Assembly (NCBI GenBank): GCA_944470555.2
Contig: OX104127.1
Span: 111,814,741 to 111,878,740, forward strand
Source: Heterobilharzia americana
Lineage: Eukaryota; Platyhelminthes; Trematoda; Strigeidida; Schistosomatidae
Direction of reading: 5' to 3'
DNA: 64,000 bases
Shown here piece after piece: positions 46,492-56,490 of the stretch (positions within the stretch are counted from its first letter, which is position 1; the number at the start of each line of letters is the position of its first letter). Position numbers and translations under genes: made by a program. The notes beneath the pieces were generated by a model. The model saw only the letters and a list, made by a program, of their open reading frames with translations, did no database searches and was not told the origin of the DNA.

Positions 46492-46790
46492 CTAGTACAA
46501 TAGACAAGAAAGAATACGCATCAGATATAAGTAATTATAAGACGTCATGCATCTAGGAATTTTTAGTCTTGCATACACGTAAACCAAATTTTTTTCAGGT
46601 AGCACATCTGTGTAATAGGTTGGTCTGAAGAAAAAGGTTGATTCATAGTATTCCGCTTCAAATAAACCTAGTCGTCTAAGACTAGAGATCTCAGGAGGAA
46701 TAAATAATCTTACTGAATACGAGTAACTTTCTGAAATGACTGTTCTATGCCTGGCAGCGGGACTTAAATCTAGCATATGTAAAAACAGTG
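46492..46790 (-). other. Open frame of 94 codons with a B-box-like motif
   Basis: A minus-strand ORF (46776-46492) begins MLDLSPAARHRTVISESYSY and shows no family I recognise. At its 5' end the minus strand reads GATTTAAGTCCCGCTGCC, which resembles a tRNA B box. The stretch may therefore be another tRNA-headed repeat rather than a gene. Both readings are weak. Confidence 0.25.
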
Positions 46791-46799
46791 AGTTCTACA

Positions 46800-47690
46800 T
46801 TATTTCTAAGGTGCTACATTTCAGCAAAAAGGTAACTTCATGCAACTAGGTTTTTATTAAACAGACATTCTGAATGATTATTCTACTGATCATTTATCAG
46901 CATTTAATCCCCACACTTAATGTGTTCCCGCTTTTCGTAAGTGGCCACCATGATAACAGTCCCTAGTCACCTTTTAATTGGGAGAAAAACAGACTTTCAT
47001 TGAAAATTGCCATCAGTAAACAACAATCTCTTCAGTACTCTGATGACTTTATGGTATCTTCAAAACAATTTGATTACTGTGAGAAAATAAAGAAAGTAAC
47101 CGTAGTAAGCATATGTTAATTTTCGAAAGTTTCTCCGAATACAATGCAAACAGTTCTGTGAGGTTAAATAAACACGCCATTTGTTTCTTTCTATGAGTGA
47201 CTGAAATCTAAAAAAATATTTTATAGGATGACAGACAGGAGGACACCACTAGATGACCCATATTTATCCCATAGGAAAACAAATAAAATACTCAAGCTAA
47301 ATAGATATTTTGATGGATTACGATTTAATAATGAATTGATCTAGGCGAGCTTTGTTAGTGATGTGTAAATGAATGCGATTTCAACGTTAAAAGATATTAA
47401 GGTGGGTCAAACGAAAAACCAATAGGGTAAAAACTTAGTTAATCTAGGGAAAATAAAAATCTCACTTAGTTGAACAAATCGTTTAACTACCAGAAGATTT
47501 ATAGTTGTTGCGTGTAAAATAATTTAATGGTGTTCAGAGTTCTATTGAATAAAACAAACAAAGAGAACTTTACACATTCTTATGGATTCCCCACTTCTTA
47601 TTTACACTGTCAAGACTCATAGATAAATATATATATGAATATAAATACTCAGAAAGATTTTATTGTGAAGGAATGAATGACAGCAGCATG
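46800..47690. other. AT-rich stretch with no gene seen
   Basis: About 0.9 kb, no feature. Confidence 0.45.
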
Positions 47691-47692
47691 AA

Positions 47693-47878
47693 CAAAAAGA
47701 GATGTCTCGTATGTCTAATGGCCTAATGGGCACCGATTTGGCATTTGCAGCAATGAGTACTGGGTTCAAATCTCGGTGAGAACAACATCAATCACGGGTG
47801 CAGGTACCCCCAGCTGACGGGTCCCAAATGGAATGAAACGCGTGTCCTGGATTCCACTGCTAAACTACCAAGCAGATA
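47693..47878 (+). mobile_element. Smα-like hammerhead SINE, family A copy 4
   Basis: tRNA-like head: GTCTAATGGCCTAATGGGC (A-box region, about 47715-47733) and ACTGGGTTCAAATCTCGG (B box, 47759-47776). GAGAACAACATCA links to the hammerhead at 47800-47862. The order is the same as at 50218-50410. Confidence 0.75.
47800..47862 (+). ncRNA. Hammerhead ribozyme, family A, one core change
   Basis: Stem I strands CCAG (47810-47813) and CTGG (47847-47850) pair. The core CTGACGG (47814-47820) has A9 changed to G. GAA is at 47835-47837, stem III is ACGC/GTGT (47838-47845), and the cleavage triplet GTC ends at 47846. Stem II is weakened (GTCC with GGAA). The A9 change should strongly reduce cleavage. Confidence 0.65.
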
Positions 47879-50217
47879 TTAAAAAATCTTGTTTCCCAGA
47901 GTACTGGTAAAACCAGACACACACTGAGAAATTAACTTACCCATGAATCAAGCTAAATGAAAGATATACGTGTTTATTCAAATTCAACTTCATTGGTATT
48001 AGTGCATTTATTCAGTGCCATCCTTAATCCCCTTGCTAATCCTATGATTAAGTTAATCAGTTGTTCTGGGAAACACTCAAACACAAACTGTGAAGCTTAC
48101 GAAATTACTAATATTTTATGCCTTTACACACCACTTTCTATTTATTTGTTAAGCTTAATTTTAAGTTATTGGTAGTCTGTGCTGTGATTTATGAAGTTTG
48201 CTTCTGCAGTATAAGAATAAAGATAGATCTGTGATATTAACACTAAAACAATATTTTCCTGTTTATCTAGAATAGAAACCGAAGAAAATTAGGGTGGAGA
48301 TTGCAAAAAAAGAGAATACTATAAAAATATCTAGTAGTTAGTTCTTTGCTATGCCAGTGGAGTTGAACAGCCATTGAAAATCAACTACTACTAGACTATT
48401 GTTAATTTATGTTGTTGATATCTGAGTGAGTGCAGTCCCTAGCCATCCTGAAATCAAAAGCAGAACTATTCAATTTTCGAGACAGAATCCAAACGCTGTT
48501 GTATGTAGATATGCCCCAACTTAAAAATCTACTATTTGACACATTGATAAAACTAAGAAATAACGTTCACTTGCTCACATAATGGGACCAGAAAGAGACA
48601 TAATTACCACTAAAGTATGATCTGCATGACCAATGATCTAAATTACATGTCACTGAATGTGATCCAATTGTATTCATTCTGAAGAATACCTTCAGTACAT
48701 ATCGTGAAATACTAAAATGACATCCAGTCAGTTTTTTTCACCTTTACTTTCAAGCAGTCAAATTACAGTAAACAGAATTGAGAGCATTTTGAAATTCATC
48801 CAAATCTTAAGGATTTAATCCAAAATAACAGAGGCAATGTTTAGCTAAAGTCGATACTTTCTGTGTTGTTGCATCCTCTGAACTGAACGACGAATTAAAC
48901 AAAGTTTATATTGTCATTTCTTATATCCTCATCATAATCGACCTCAAGAAAAGTAACTAAAACTTGAGGAAAAAAGACTACACATTTTATTTTATTACAG
49001 ACTATTCAGTTGGAAAATCAATTACCTAATTACTATTAATGACCAGCAAGTGTAGTACTGAGTTCATCAATAATTTGGTTTGAGAGCTGGCAGTCAGTTC
49101 AAGGAAATATTTGATCTAATCCGCCAAAGTATGTAAATACTGATTAGGAAAAGAATAATGCTCTTTTCAGGTTACTACTTTTGGCAGTTGGTTGTAGCAT
49201 TTATGAGTTGTCAAAAGAAATTTACAAGAATATGGAATATTACCAGAAAATTCACCTGATTTTGTGATGTAGTTAAAATTTAGGTGATCTTATGACTTTG
49301 ATCTTATGGTTTTTCGCCCAAACTTTTCAATCTAATAGAATAAGATACAATAGTAGTGCTCATAAACGTGAGATACGGCAAATAAGCCATTTCAATAGAT
49401 ATAAGTAATGGGCATCATATCAAGTTACGCCACGCTCTTTCTATGATAATTTGTCCTTCACTCAGTCTCCTCAAAAGAACATGTAAGAATCAACCTATGG
49501 AAACCTGACTTATGCGTTTGAAGAAATATGCCCTTCCACTTCGTCTACTTTAGCCTATAATAGGGTCAACATGTTCTTTATGAACTTTTGTATCATAAAT
49601 TCCACATTTTAACTACCCGTTACATCTCCATCATTTCATTATTAAACGTCGAAACTAACTCACTGGTAAACATTGGTTTTATATGCCTATTCATTCATAT
49701 GATTACCCGTAGTCATTTTCAACACTTCATATTTATGATTTCGTCACTGTATTTCCATGATTTTTCAACCTATTTGAATGTAATTTATTTGATTCATAGA
49801 AATTAAATATACACACATTCATACCCCATAAAGATCCACATAAATGAATCATTATCTCTCAATTTCGTCTCGGGGTTGTTCTCTTCAAATTGATATCATT
49901 GCACAAATAACACACTACACTGATTATTATTCTGTCTGATAAAAACGAAAATCCATTTGAATTGATCTACATTAACTCATAACACTGTCTCATTATAGGA
50001 AAAGTTTCACGTTATGCCTTACTTTGGGTATTGTGTTTCACCTATTGTCATGGATTCATAACTGTAGGGCCTGAAGAATACAGTAGTTCACTCAGATTAT
50101 TCTTGTGAAAAAAATCAAAGAAATACATAATCCTCAGAAAATTAATTAATTCTACCTAAATAACTTCAACTGATAGAATGCATTTATCAAATAATGTGGA
50201 TAACGTTAAGGATGGAT
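47879..50217. other. AT-rich region with no gene seen
   Basis: About 2.3 kb with only chance-like ORFs (for example 72 codons at 47957-48175 and 49588-49806, both leucine/isoleucine-rich). Confidence 0.45.
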
Positions 50218-50410
50218 CATGGCTAGCAGTAGAATTCAGGATGCGCATTTCGTCCTATTTGGGACTCGTCAGGTGGATGTACCTGCTTCCTAGTGGGTGA
50301 TGTTGTTCCCACCGAGGCTCGGACTCGGTAGCGATAGCTTCAAACGCCAAGGCGTTATCCAATACACCACCGATCCACGATAGCCACTTCTTGTGCGACG
50401 GGTATAGTTT
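50218..50410 (-). mobile_element. Smα-like hammerhead SINE, family A copy 5
   Basis: The best-preserved family A copy. On the minus strand the tRNA-like head has GATCGGTGGTGTATTGGATA (A-box region, about 50377-50358) and ACCGAGTCCGAGCCTCGGTG (B-box region, about 50331-50312). Then come GGGAACAACATCACCCACTA and the hammerhead at 50221-50290. Known Smα retroposons have this arrangement of a tRNA-related pol III promoter and a hammerhead. Confidence 0.8.
50221..50290 (-). ncRNA. Hammerhead ribozyme, family A, intact core
   Basis: On the minus strand: GCAGGTACATCCAC, core CTGACGA (50272-50266), stem II GTCC/GGAC with CAAATA loop, GAAA (50251-50248), stem III ATGC/GCAT, cleavage base C, then CTGAATTCTACTGC. 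All catalytic-core bases are present. The weak point is stem I: the base before the core is C where the cleavage side offers C, so the usual CCAG/CTGG pairing is broken. Confidence 0.7.
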
Positions 50411-51589
50411 TTAATGTAAGGGTTTTTATATGATACCGTGGATAATATTAAACCAAACCCTTTGACAACCATTTATTTCACAGTAAAGAGAACGGCAAAG
50501 ATAACTTTTCCTTTAATAAGATGTTTATAAACACATTAAAAAGAATGAAGGTGTCGGGCAGGTACATCACAAAAATTAAATTGCCTTAAACTTGACGAGG
50601 ATGGATACCTTTATCCCTTTTATTTTCCGCACCTTTTGTGAAGATGAAATTCACTCTACGAGATATTTCGCAGTAGTCCGTTCATGAAAAACAATGTGAT
50701 ATAAATAAGGTGCATGCGTAAGAAGTGATAAATCAAGAGTTATTTGATCATAAGTAAGCAAAGCAAACGATTGTAGCGAAGAAAAATTTCACTCTCCTAT
50801 GCAATCATCCTCTTATCTGTACATTCATGGATATACAGCAGAAAGGATGGAACATTCCAGAAAAATTTCCAGCCAAAGATCAATATAAATTATGTGATAA
50901 AGTTACGTAACGTTTATCGACTTTAAAATGGGGAAACGAACGAAATGGTAACAACATCATATGGAAATTATCTAAAGTGACCGATCCTTTACGATTGCCT
51001 TAGCAAAGAAAGAAAATAAAAATTTTTTCTACCCTAAATCATCTATGTTTTCCTAAAATCAACGGTTGCAGAAACAACACTTACACGCCTTCTAATTAAC
51101 AAACAAAAAAGATTAAATTTCGAAATTAAGTTTCCGAAGTTGTGAGTATACAACAGATGATAAAATGGAAGGTAATATCTTCTTTTGCATTCAAGGTGTA
51201 ATCAGATGATTGGACAGAGAGAAAGAGAGTGCTACACATTCAGGCCAAGCTTTAATTTCTGCATTACACGTAATGATACAATTTAAAAATGATGAGAAAT
51301 TTATTTCCACTTTCCTAACAAATGTTCGTAATGTCCGTAACATATGTACATTAAGTTTTGTTTATTAATCATCATCAGCATCAAGATCAACATAGGACCA
51401 AACATTACTGCACAACGGTCCAAGTTGCAACACACCTCATAACAGCACATCAAGTAACAAGGCAATAAAATGAAAGGCGAAGAGGGGAAGAAAAATCTTT
51501 CAAAACGAGCAGAAAGTAGTGAAAGAGAAGAAGAAGAAGGAATGAGAAAATGATGAGAATAAGCTTAGTGGTTGGGATGGGGGTAAAGT
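50411..51589. other. AT-rich stretch with no gene seen
   Basis: About 1.2 kb with no feature. A purine-rich patch (AAAGAGAAGAAGAAGAAGG) lies near 51521-51540. Confidence 0.45.
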
Positions 51590-51865
51590 GTGTAAACACC
51601 TGCGCCAATGACATGTCCTAGCCATCTCAGTCGATGAAGGCTCACAACCGCACTAACTGACTTACCTCCCCCGCCTAAAACTCTATATCTGACTTCTGAG
51701 TTATCCATTCGGCAACACTACGACAAATGGTGTATACGAAGGAGGTAACGGTGATCAAAAGTCTGAAGCCTTCTCATGTCTTCTACCTTTAATGGTCATG
51801 TTTCCCAGCCAGACAGTAGAACAGAGCGGACTGCAGCACAGTACACTGGACCCTTAGTTGTTTAT
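51590..51865 (-). mobile_element. Fragment of the second LINE family
   Basis: Minus-strand piece of the LINE seen at 22850-25530. In one frame with breaks it reads GWETWP-like, then VVSLHRLRWLGHVIGAGVYT. This is the conserved region after the RT (SETWPL, D-RCLR, L-RLRWLGHV-RM). It aligns with about 23050-23330 of the longer copy (shared plus-strand words such as AGCCATCTCAGT and AACGGTCATGTTCC-like). Confidence 0.65.
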
Positions 51866-52410
51866 CAGGCTGTGTACAAGTAAACAAGTCAAAATACAAA
51901 ATGCAACACATTTGCAAATCAATGATACACCACACTATTCACTTTGTTTGAACATTTTGTGCCCAGTGAGGTTATCGTAAGAAAGAAATAATCGTAACCT
52001 AATACCACTTCAGGTCACTGTTTTGGTGGCAATAATTCAAAAATGCTTTACAAATGACTATTATATCATATTCCTCTTGGTAAAGTGTCACTACTTCAAT
52101 GTTTTTCATCGAATGTTACACCAGAGAATACGACTATAATTGAATCACTAGCTACAGAATTCTTTTGGTTAAAAATTACTACAGAGGTTGATCTTCTTAC
52201 GTCAATTGATAGCAAAATAAAGATGAGATCCCAAAGCAACTATCTGTGAAAAGAATGAATAAACAAAACTGTTTCATGGAGCATTTAAAACTGCATGAAT
52301 TAATTTGAGACTCAACATTGAACTTTGCCTGGAAAAAAATAGGTTAACAAAAATATATTTTAACGGAGCCGAAAATAGGTAAAAGACAACTTAGGTAATT
52401 TACAACTTAC
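51866..52410. other. AT-rich spacer, intronic if 52411-52695 is an exon
   Basis: No feature beyond the 5' splice site at its right edge. Confidence 0.4.
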
Positions 52411-52695
52411 CTTGTAATCCATTGTATTTCTCAGCCATTTCAGCGACAGAGTAGTTACACTCACCACTTCTGTTGCTACTTGTCGTTTTCGTTGAATTTG
52501 TATGCACACTAAGTATGTCATCCATATTCTCATCGTTTGAAGATGCTGAGGAGTTGACAGTTGCATTTTGTCCAAGAACAAACAGCTGGGCAATATTTAG
52601 TAAAAGAGTGACAAAACCACTTCGGTTAGTTTCACAGAACAGTTTGTTGATACGAGAAGAAATCACAATCGAAATTAGATAAGAGAGGATTTGTA
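52411..52695 (-). CDS. Candidate protein-coding exon, gene unknown
   Basis: An open frame on the minus strand ends at a textbook 5' splice site: TTACAAG at the exon end (52411) and GTAAGT at 52410-52405, splitting a glycine codon after its first base. The frame can extend upstream to a possible acceptor, TTGTTAG ending at 52696, or start at ATG 52664-52666. It encodes SRINKLFCETNRSGFVTLLL, then NIAQLFVLGQ, a polar serine/asparagine stretch, and NYSVAEMAEKYNGLQG. Its mixed composition is unlike the chance ORFs nearby. I recognise no domain. The neighbouring exons were not found, which fits the large introns of schistosome genes. The polypyrimidine tract at the acceptor is weak. Confidence 0.4.
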
Positions 52696-53445
52696 GCTAA
52701 CAATGATATGCAGTGCTGAAACCTTTATCATTTTGTTGTGGATTTCTCATTGTCAGGCTTGACGAAACCATCAGAACCAACATTATCAAGTCTATGAAAT
52801 TACGAATGAAAAATAAGCTTTACAAATCCTCATTCTTTCATTTTCCAGTAGCTGAGATCACTGTAACAAACCTTGGATAAACTTGAAAGATAAATGGGAA
52901 TAAAGTTTCCATTTCATTAAAAGGTAGTTTCCATTACTAACTGGCATAAGGCGAAGAATCATTCGGAACTTCAGATCACTGGCTAGCTGTTACTTCCTAC
53001 CACTTAACTCTTCAGTAATGTACACCTACGAAGAAGTGAGGTATTTCACCCAGGACCGATAGATCTCCTGGGGACCAGTATACTGTTCAGCTACTGAAAT
53101 GGAATCCAGTTGTCCACGTTATCCTACTTCTGTCGGTTTGCAACATACAGAAACCACTATCCAATGCCATTGGTGATTACTTCTCTTTACACACAGCCCG
53201 GTAAGCAGCACAAGCCACAGCTTCCCACTCAAATTTCGGGAAATCCACCTAGAAGCATGTCACTGATGAGCAGTGGACAGTTATTCATTGGGTGTTTGTG
53301 CAGATTAAATAATTTCCAGGATTGTTCAATATAAACTGATATAAACCGGATGACCACTGAAAAATTAAGATCACCTGAAAGTTTTCCACCCCTTACTTAC
53401 TGAGTTGTTTATTTTATGAAACAGAAGTTAAGAAACCTAAACTAT
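52696..53445. other. AT-rich stretch with no gene seen
   Basis: About 750 bp. A 74-codon ORF at 53110-53334 has no recognisable family. Confidence 0.45.
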
Positions 53446-53541
53446 CTAAGCAGGTTGACCACGAATGCGACGAGCAAGCTGAATATCCTTCAGCATAATC
53501 GTCACACGCTTCGCATGGATCATGCACAAATTAGTGTGCTC
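53446..53541 (-). pseudogene. Histone H3 C-terminal fragment, inverted
   Basis: The minus strand from 53541 reads [18 protein letters not shown] and [13 protein letters not shown] and then stops (TAG at 53448-53446). This is the last 31 residues of histone H3 (usually [19 protein letters not shown]... RGERA). It shares two derived residues with the H3 pseudogene next door: L at position 121 (usually P) and Q at 133 (usually E). It keeps C110, H-A-K and R-R where the neighbour has changed. Only 35 bp separate the two, and they point away from each other. Confidence 0.85.
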
Positions 53542-53576
53542 TTGTCACTGTGTCATCGTCTCTCGGTGTTTTCGAA

Positions 53577-53988
53577 ATGACAAGAACAAAACAGACTGCT
53601 AGTGAATCAACTGGAGGAAAAGCCTTAAGGAAACGACTGGCCACCAAAGCAGTTTGTGAAAGCGTCCCAGCCACCGGTGGTGTGAAGAAGCCGCATAGAT
53701 ATAGGCCAGGAACTGTTGCCCTGCGTGAGATCTATCGTTATCAGAAGAGCACTGAGCTACTGATCCGCAAACTGCCTTTCCAGCGTTTGATTCAGGAGAT
53801 TGCCCCAGGGCTTCGAAAATGACTTTCGTTTCCAGAGTTCAGCTGTGTGTGCTCTCCAAGAAGCTAGTGAAGCCTACTTGGCTGAGCTGCTGGAGGACAC
53901 TAATTTGTATGTGATCCATACGAAGCGTGTGACGATTATGTTGAAGGATATTCAGCTTGCTCGTCACATTCGTGGTCAACGTGCTTAG
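53577..53988 (+). pseudogene. Histone H3-like pseudogene, one-base frameshift, K9 and K27 lost
   Basis: An intronless H3 reading frame from ATG 53577 to TAG at 53986-53988, 412 bases, one more than a normal H3 (136 codons plus stop). The extra base is in a CCCC run at about 53805-53808 and shifts the frame after QEIAP. Reading across it gives the complete H3 fold. Residues 31 (A) and 87-90 (SAVC) mark it as replication-type H3, not H3.3. Odd changes in the tail: A1T, R8S, K9E, P16L, R26C, K27E. K4, K14, K18, K23, K36 and K37 remain. Further changes are R52Y, P121L and E133Q. Such a protein could not be methylated at K9 or K27. Confidence 0.85.
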
Positions 53989-54046
53989 AAACCTAAACCT
54001 TTGATATTTTCATTCTATGTACAGCTTTTTCTATGGCTGATTGCAT

Positions 54047-54069
54047 AAAAGACAGTGAAAGCGTCTTTT
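54047..54069 (+). other. Hairpin downstream of the H3 pseudogene
   Basis: AAAAGAC and GTCTTTT form a 7 bp stem around a 9-base loop, starting about 60 bases after the H3 stop. It sits where a histone mRNA 3' stem-loop would be expected, but stem and loop do not fit the conserved histone type (6 bp stem, 4-base loop). Confidence 0.5.
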
Positions 54070-54364
54070 AGATCATAAGTTCCTGAGGAATTAAATGAAT
54101 GTTAACTGTCACTAATATACGGTGATCAACCCAGTTTAATATACCTACTTTAGTAAAGTAAGACAGTTTATAGAAGGTACCTATCATGCCATACATTAGA
54201 TAAACCTATAGCTTTTGAAAAGATTTGTATTGAAGTAAATTCAAAAAGACACCTATAAGTAGTACAAGTTACTGTTAGACCATAGAATTGTCTGGCTGTA
54301 TCAAATGGAATTAAATAACTTCATGATCAATTATCCTTATAAGTATAATTGTTTTTATATCATA

Positions 54365-54550
54365 CCGTCGTTGATTGGACCGAACTGATCGGTCTATATT
54401 GGCATATGGGATCCTATGTGGATGCCTCGATATTACCGGTGCGGTGGAATCCAGGATGCACACTTCGTCCTACTTGGGACTTGTCAGCTGGATGTACCTG
54501 CTTCCCGGTGAGTGGTGTTGTTCCCATTGGGATTCGGACCCGGGGGTGAT
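54365..54550 (-). mobile_element. Smα-like hammerhead SINE, family A copy 6
   Basis: Minus-strand copy. The head remnant has CCCGGGTCCGAATCCC (B box, about 54546-54531) and then GGGAACAACACCACTCACC. The hammerhead is at 54441-54503, and the tail runs to about 54395 (reverse complement of GGATCCTATGTGGATGCC). It lies head to head with copy 7, so the two heads meet at about 54550. Confidence 0.7.
54441..54503 (-). ncRNA. Hammerhead relic, family A copy 6
   Basis: On the minus strand: stem I CCAG/CTGG pairs. The core is CTGACAA (G8 changed to A). Stem II is GTCC/GGAC, followed by GAA and TGTGCAT-C. The G8 change is expected to block catalysis. Confidence 0.65.
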
Positions 54551-54655
54551 CGAGTGATGGGAACAACATCACTCACCGGGGAGCAGGTACACTCAGCTGA
54601 CGAGTCACAAATAGGACGAAATGCGCATTCTGAATTCCACTGCTAGCCACGATCC
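54551..54655 (+). mobile_element. Smα-like hammerhead SINE, family A copy 7
   Basis: Plus-strand partner of copy 6: GGGAACAACATCACTCACC (about 54559-54577) and then the hammerhead at 54583-54648, ending GCTAGCCACG. It has no tRNA head of its own beyond the shared centre, so it is truncated at the 5' side. Confidence 0.7.
54583..54648 (+). ncRNA. Hammerhead ribozyme, family A, intact core
   Basis: GCAGGTACACTCAG precedes core CTGACGA (54597-54603). Stem II is GTCA/GGAC, where GTC/GAC pairs with one A-G mismatch. GAAA is at 54618-54621, stem III is ATGC/GCAT, and the cleavage triplet TTC ends at 54630. Then comes TGAATTCCACTGC. Stem I keeps about four pairs (TCAG/CTGA when the base after GAA-stem III is counted as the cleavage C). 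Every invariant core base is present. Confidence 0.65.
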
Positions 54656-56279
54656 ATCATTACTATACTTATAAAGAAGTGTGCATTGATGATTTGACGT
54701 CAGTAATGAAGCAGATCTGAAAACAGTTGTCTTTCTTCACGTCACTGAATCACTTTTAGCTTTTGACTTCGAGTTGATTATAGTTTACAAATCCCAACAC
54801 CAAGTAAGGATTCATGGTTAAGAATGTGTACATATACACCTCAAAAAATTGCAACTAAAGCATTGGTTAAACCGAACAACAAGGTGACTATTTGATAACG
54901 TTGGTCACTGCTTTAAAAGTTTTACTATTTAACAGTATCTATATTCATTTAATTCTTCGTGTTACATAGTCCAAGCTTATTTTATGTCACATGTTCAGGT
55001 TATTAAGTAAGAGTCTAGAGCAGGAATAATGATTTCGTAGAATTAACCAGAAAGCATAAAGTATGACTAGAATTTATAAAACAAAAGCAAGCCAAAACGA
55101 CGAGTCTTTGCAATCACAATGAAACTAGTATCAAATATTAGTGATAAAAATGTCAGGATATTTGTCTAATTACTTCTACTTCATTTATGTTATTTTCGAT
55201 TACGCACCATTCAAATTAATTCTTTTAACGGCTGTTATACAATTCCATCATTTATTGTTGCCAAATAAATACAAAAAATTGTTTCATATATACTGAAATA
55301 ATAAGCTGAATAACAATCGTATTCTGCAAACTGTGAATACGTCTAAAAAGTGAACCGATTAAAAGAGTATTGGGAATATATATGTCTGACAAGTAAGTGT
55401 ATCACAAACCTAAAGTTTGAAATTGATTTGTTAACTGACCTAAGCCATGCTGATTCATATATCAAGCAATATATCACTCCTACTCTATTGGACACCATCT
55501 GTCTATCAAATTCTAATTCAATGGCTTATTATTTAAATCTGCATTCCCTGAAATTTTAATTTTCTAGACCAGCTAGCAGTAGCTTCACAAAGAGATGAAG
55601 ATCATGGCAATGACTAACAAACCTCACATACTACCTATAGAACTAATCAGTAACATACCAAAAAGTAAAAATGTACGTTAAGTCAATGCTTTATTTATAT
55701 TTCCTTCTTGTTTTATGCCTAGAACATGCCCAAGGAAGTATTTATATTCACGGTCGGGTGTAGTGTACGTAAAAGAGCTAAAAAATATTTCATACGCATA
55801 AGTTTTGAGGATTTAGTCATGTTTATTCTAATGTGATTGATTAATAAGCGTGTTCATTCTTTAAAAAACAAGTTGAATCATTTACATTGTAATGATGAAT
55901 AGATATTATGACAGAGATATCAAGTTACCTTTTAAGGACCATAAATAGGATTATGAACTAAGTTTTTATTATTTCAACCAAAATCACACGTATATAAGCC
56001 CTAAAGCTGTGTTTTTAGGTGGATTGTTGACTAAACTAAATTCTAGATCAAAGCATAATGGCTGGAAAGTTACAACTGAAAGAATGAATGATCATTAAAT
56101 AGGCTTGCTCCTCTCAATAAGTAGTTTTTCCAGAGTGTCTAAAGGAATTTCCGAATTAATGATGGAATGATTTGTGATGATGAACTCAATAACCTTACCA
56201 TTTGAAAGAAAACCTCATTGGGGCTTTTAGAATCTGAACTGTCATAGGACAGTTGTTAACGTTATGTTGACTAGCCACC
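54656..56279. other. AT-rich stretch with no gene seen
   Basis: About 1.6 kb. A 69-codon ORF at 55350-55559 has no recognisable family. Confidence 0.45.
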
Positions 56280-56490
56280 AAAGAGCGTAGAATTTTATTT
56301 CAATGAAGTTTGCACGTGGTTTCTAAGCTAAAAGGCTGGTGTCACAATCGGCCCAAGTCCTGTACTTAGATCTTTGCTTTACGGCACTCTTCAGTATAAA
56401 GATTTCAACGATTAAATCGATACTACCAACAAGGACATAGGTTTAGATTTTTGAGAGGATATTAGTTCCCTTGAGATTATACATAATTCC
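56280..56490 (+). repeat. Possible family C SINE relic
   Basis: ATATTAGTTCCCTTGAGATT (about 56459-56478) and the preceding words resemble the stretch after the head of family C (ATATCAGTTCCCACGAGGTT at 21946-21965). The tRNA-like head and the hammerhead-like segment are not recognisable. Confidence 0.35.

Noticed and set aside
53550..53576. Upstream ATG giving nine extra residues before the H3 start.
   Set aside because: Histone H3 begins at the second methionine (53577). The extension resembles nothing and is a chance in-frame ATG.
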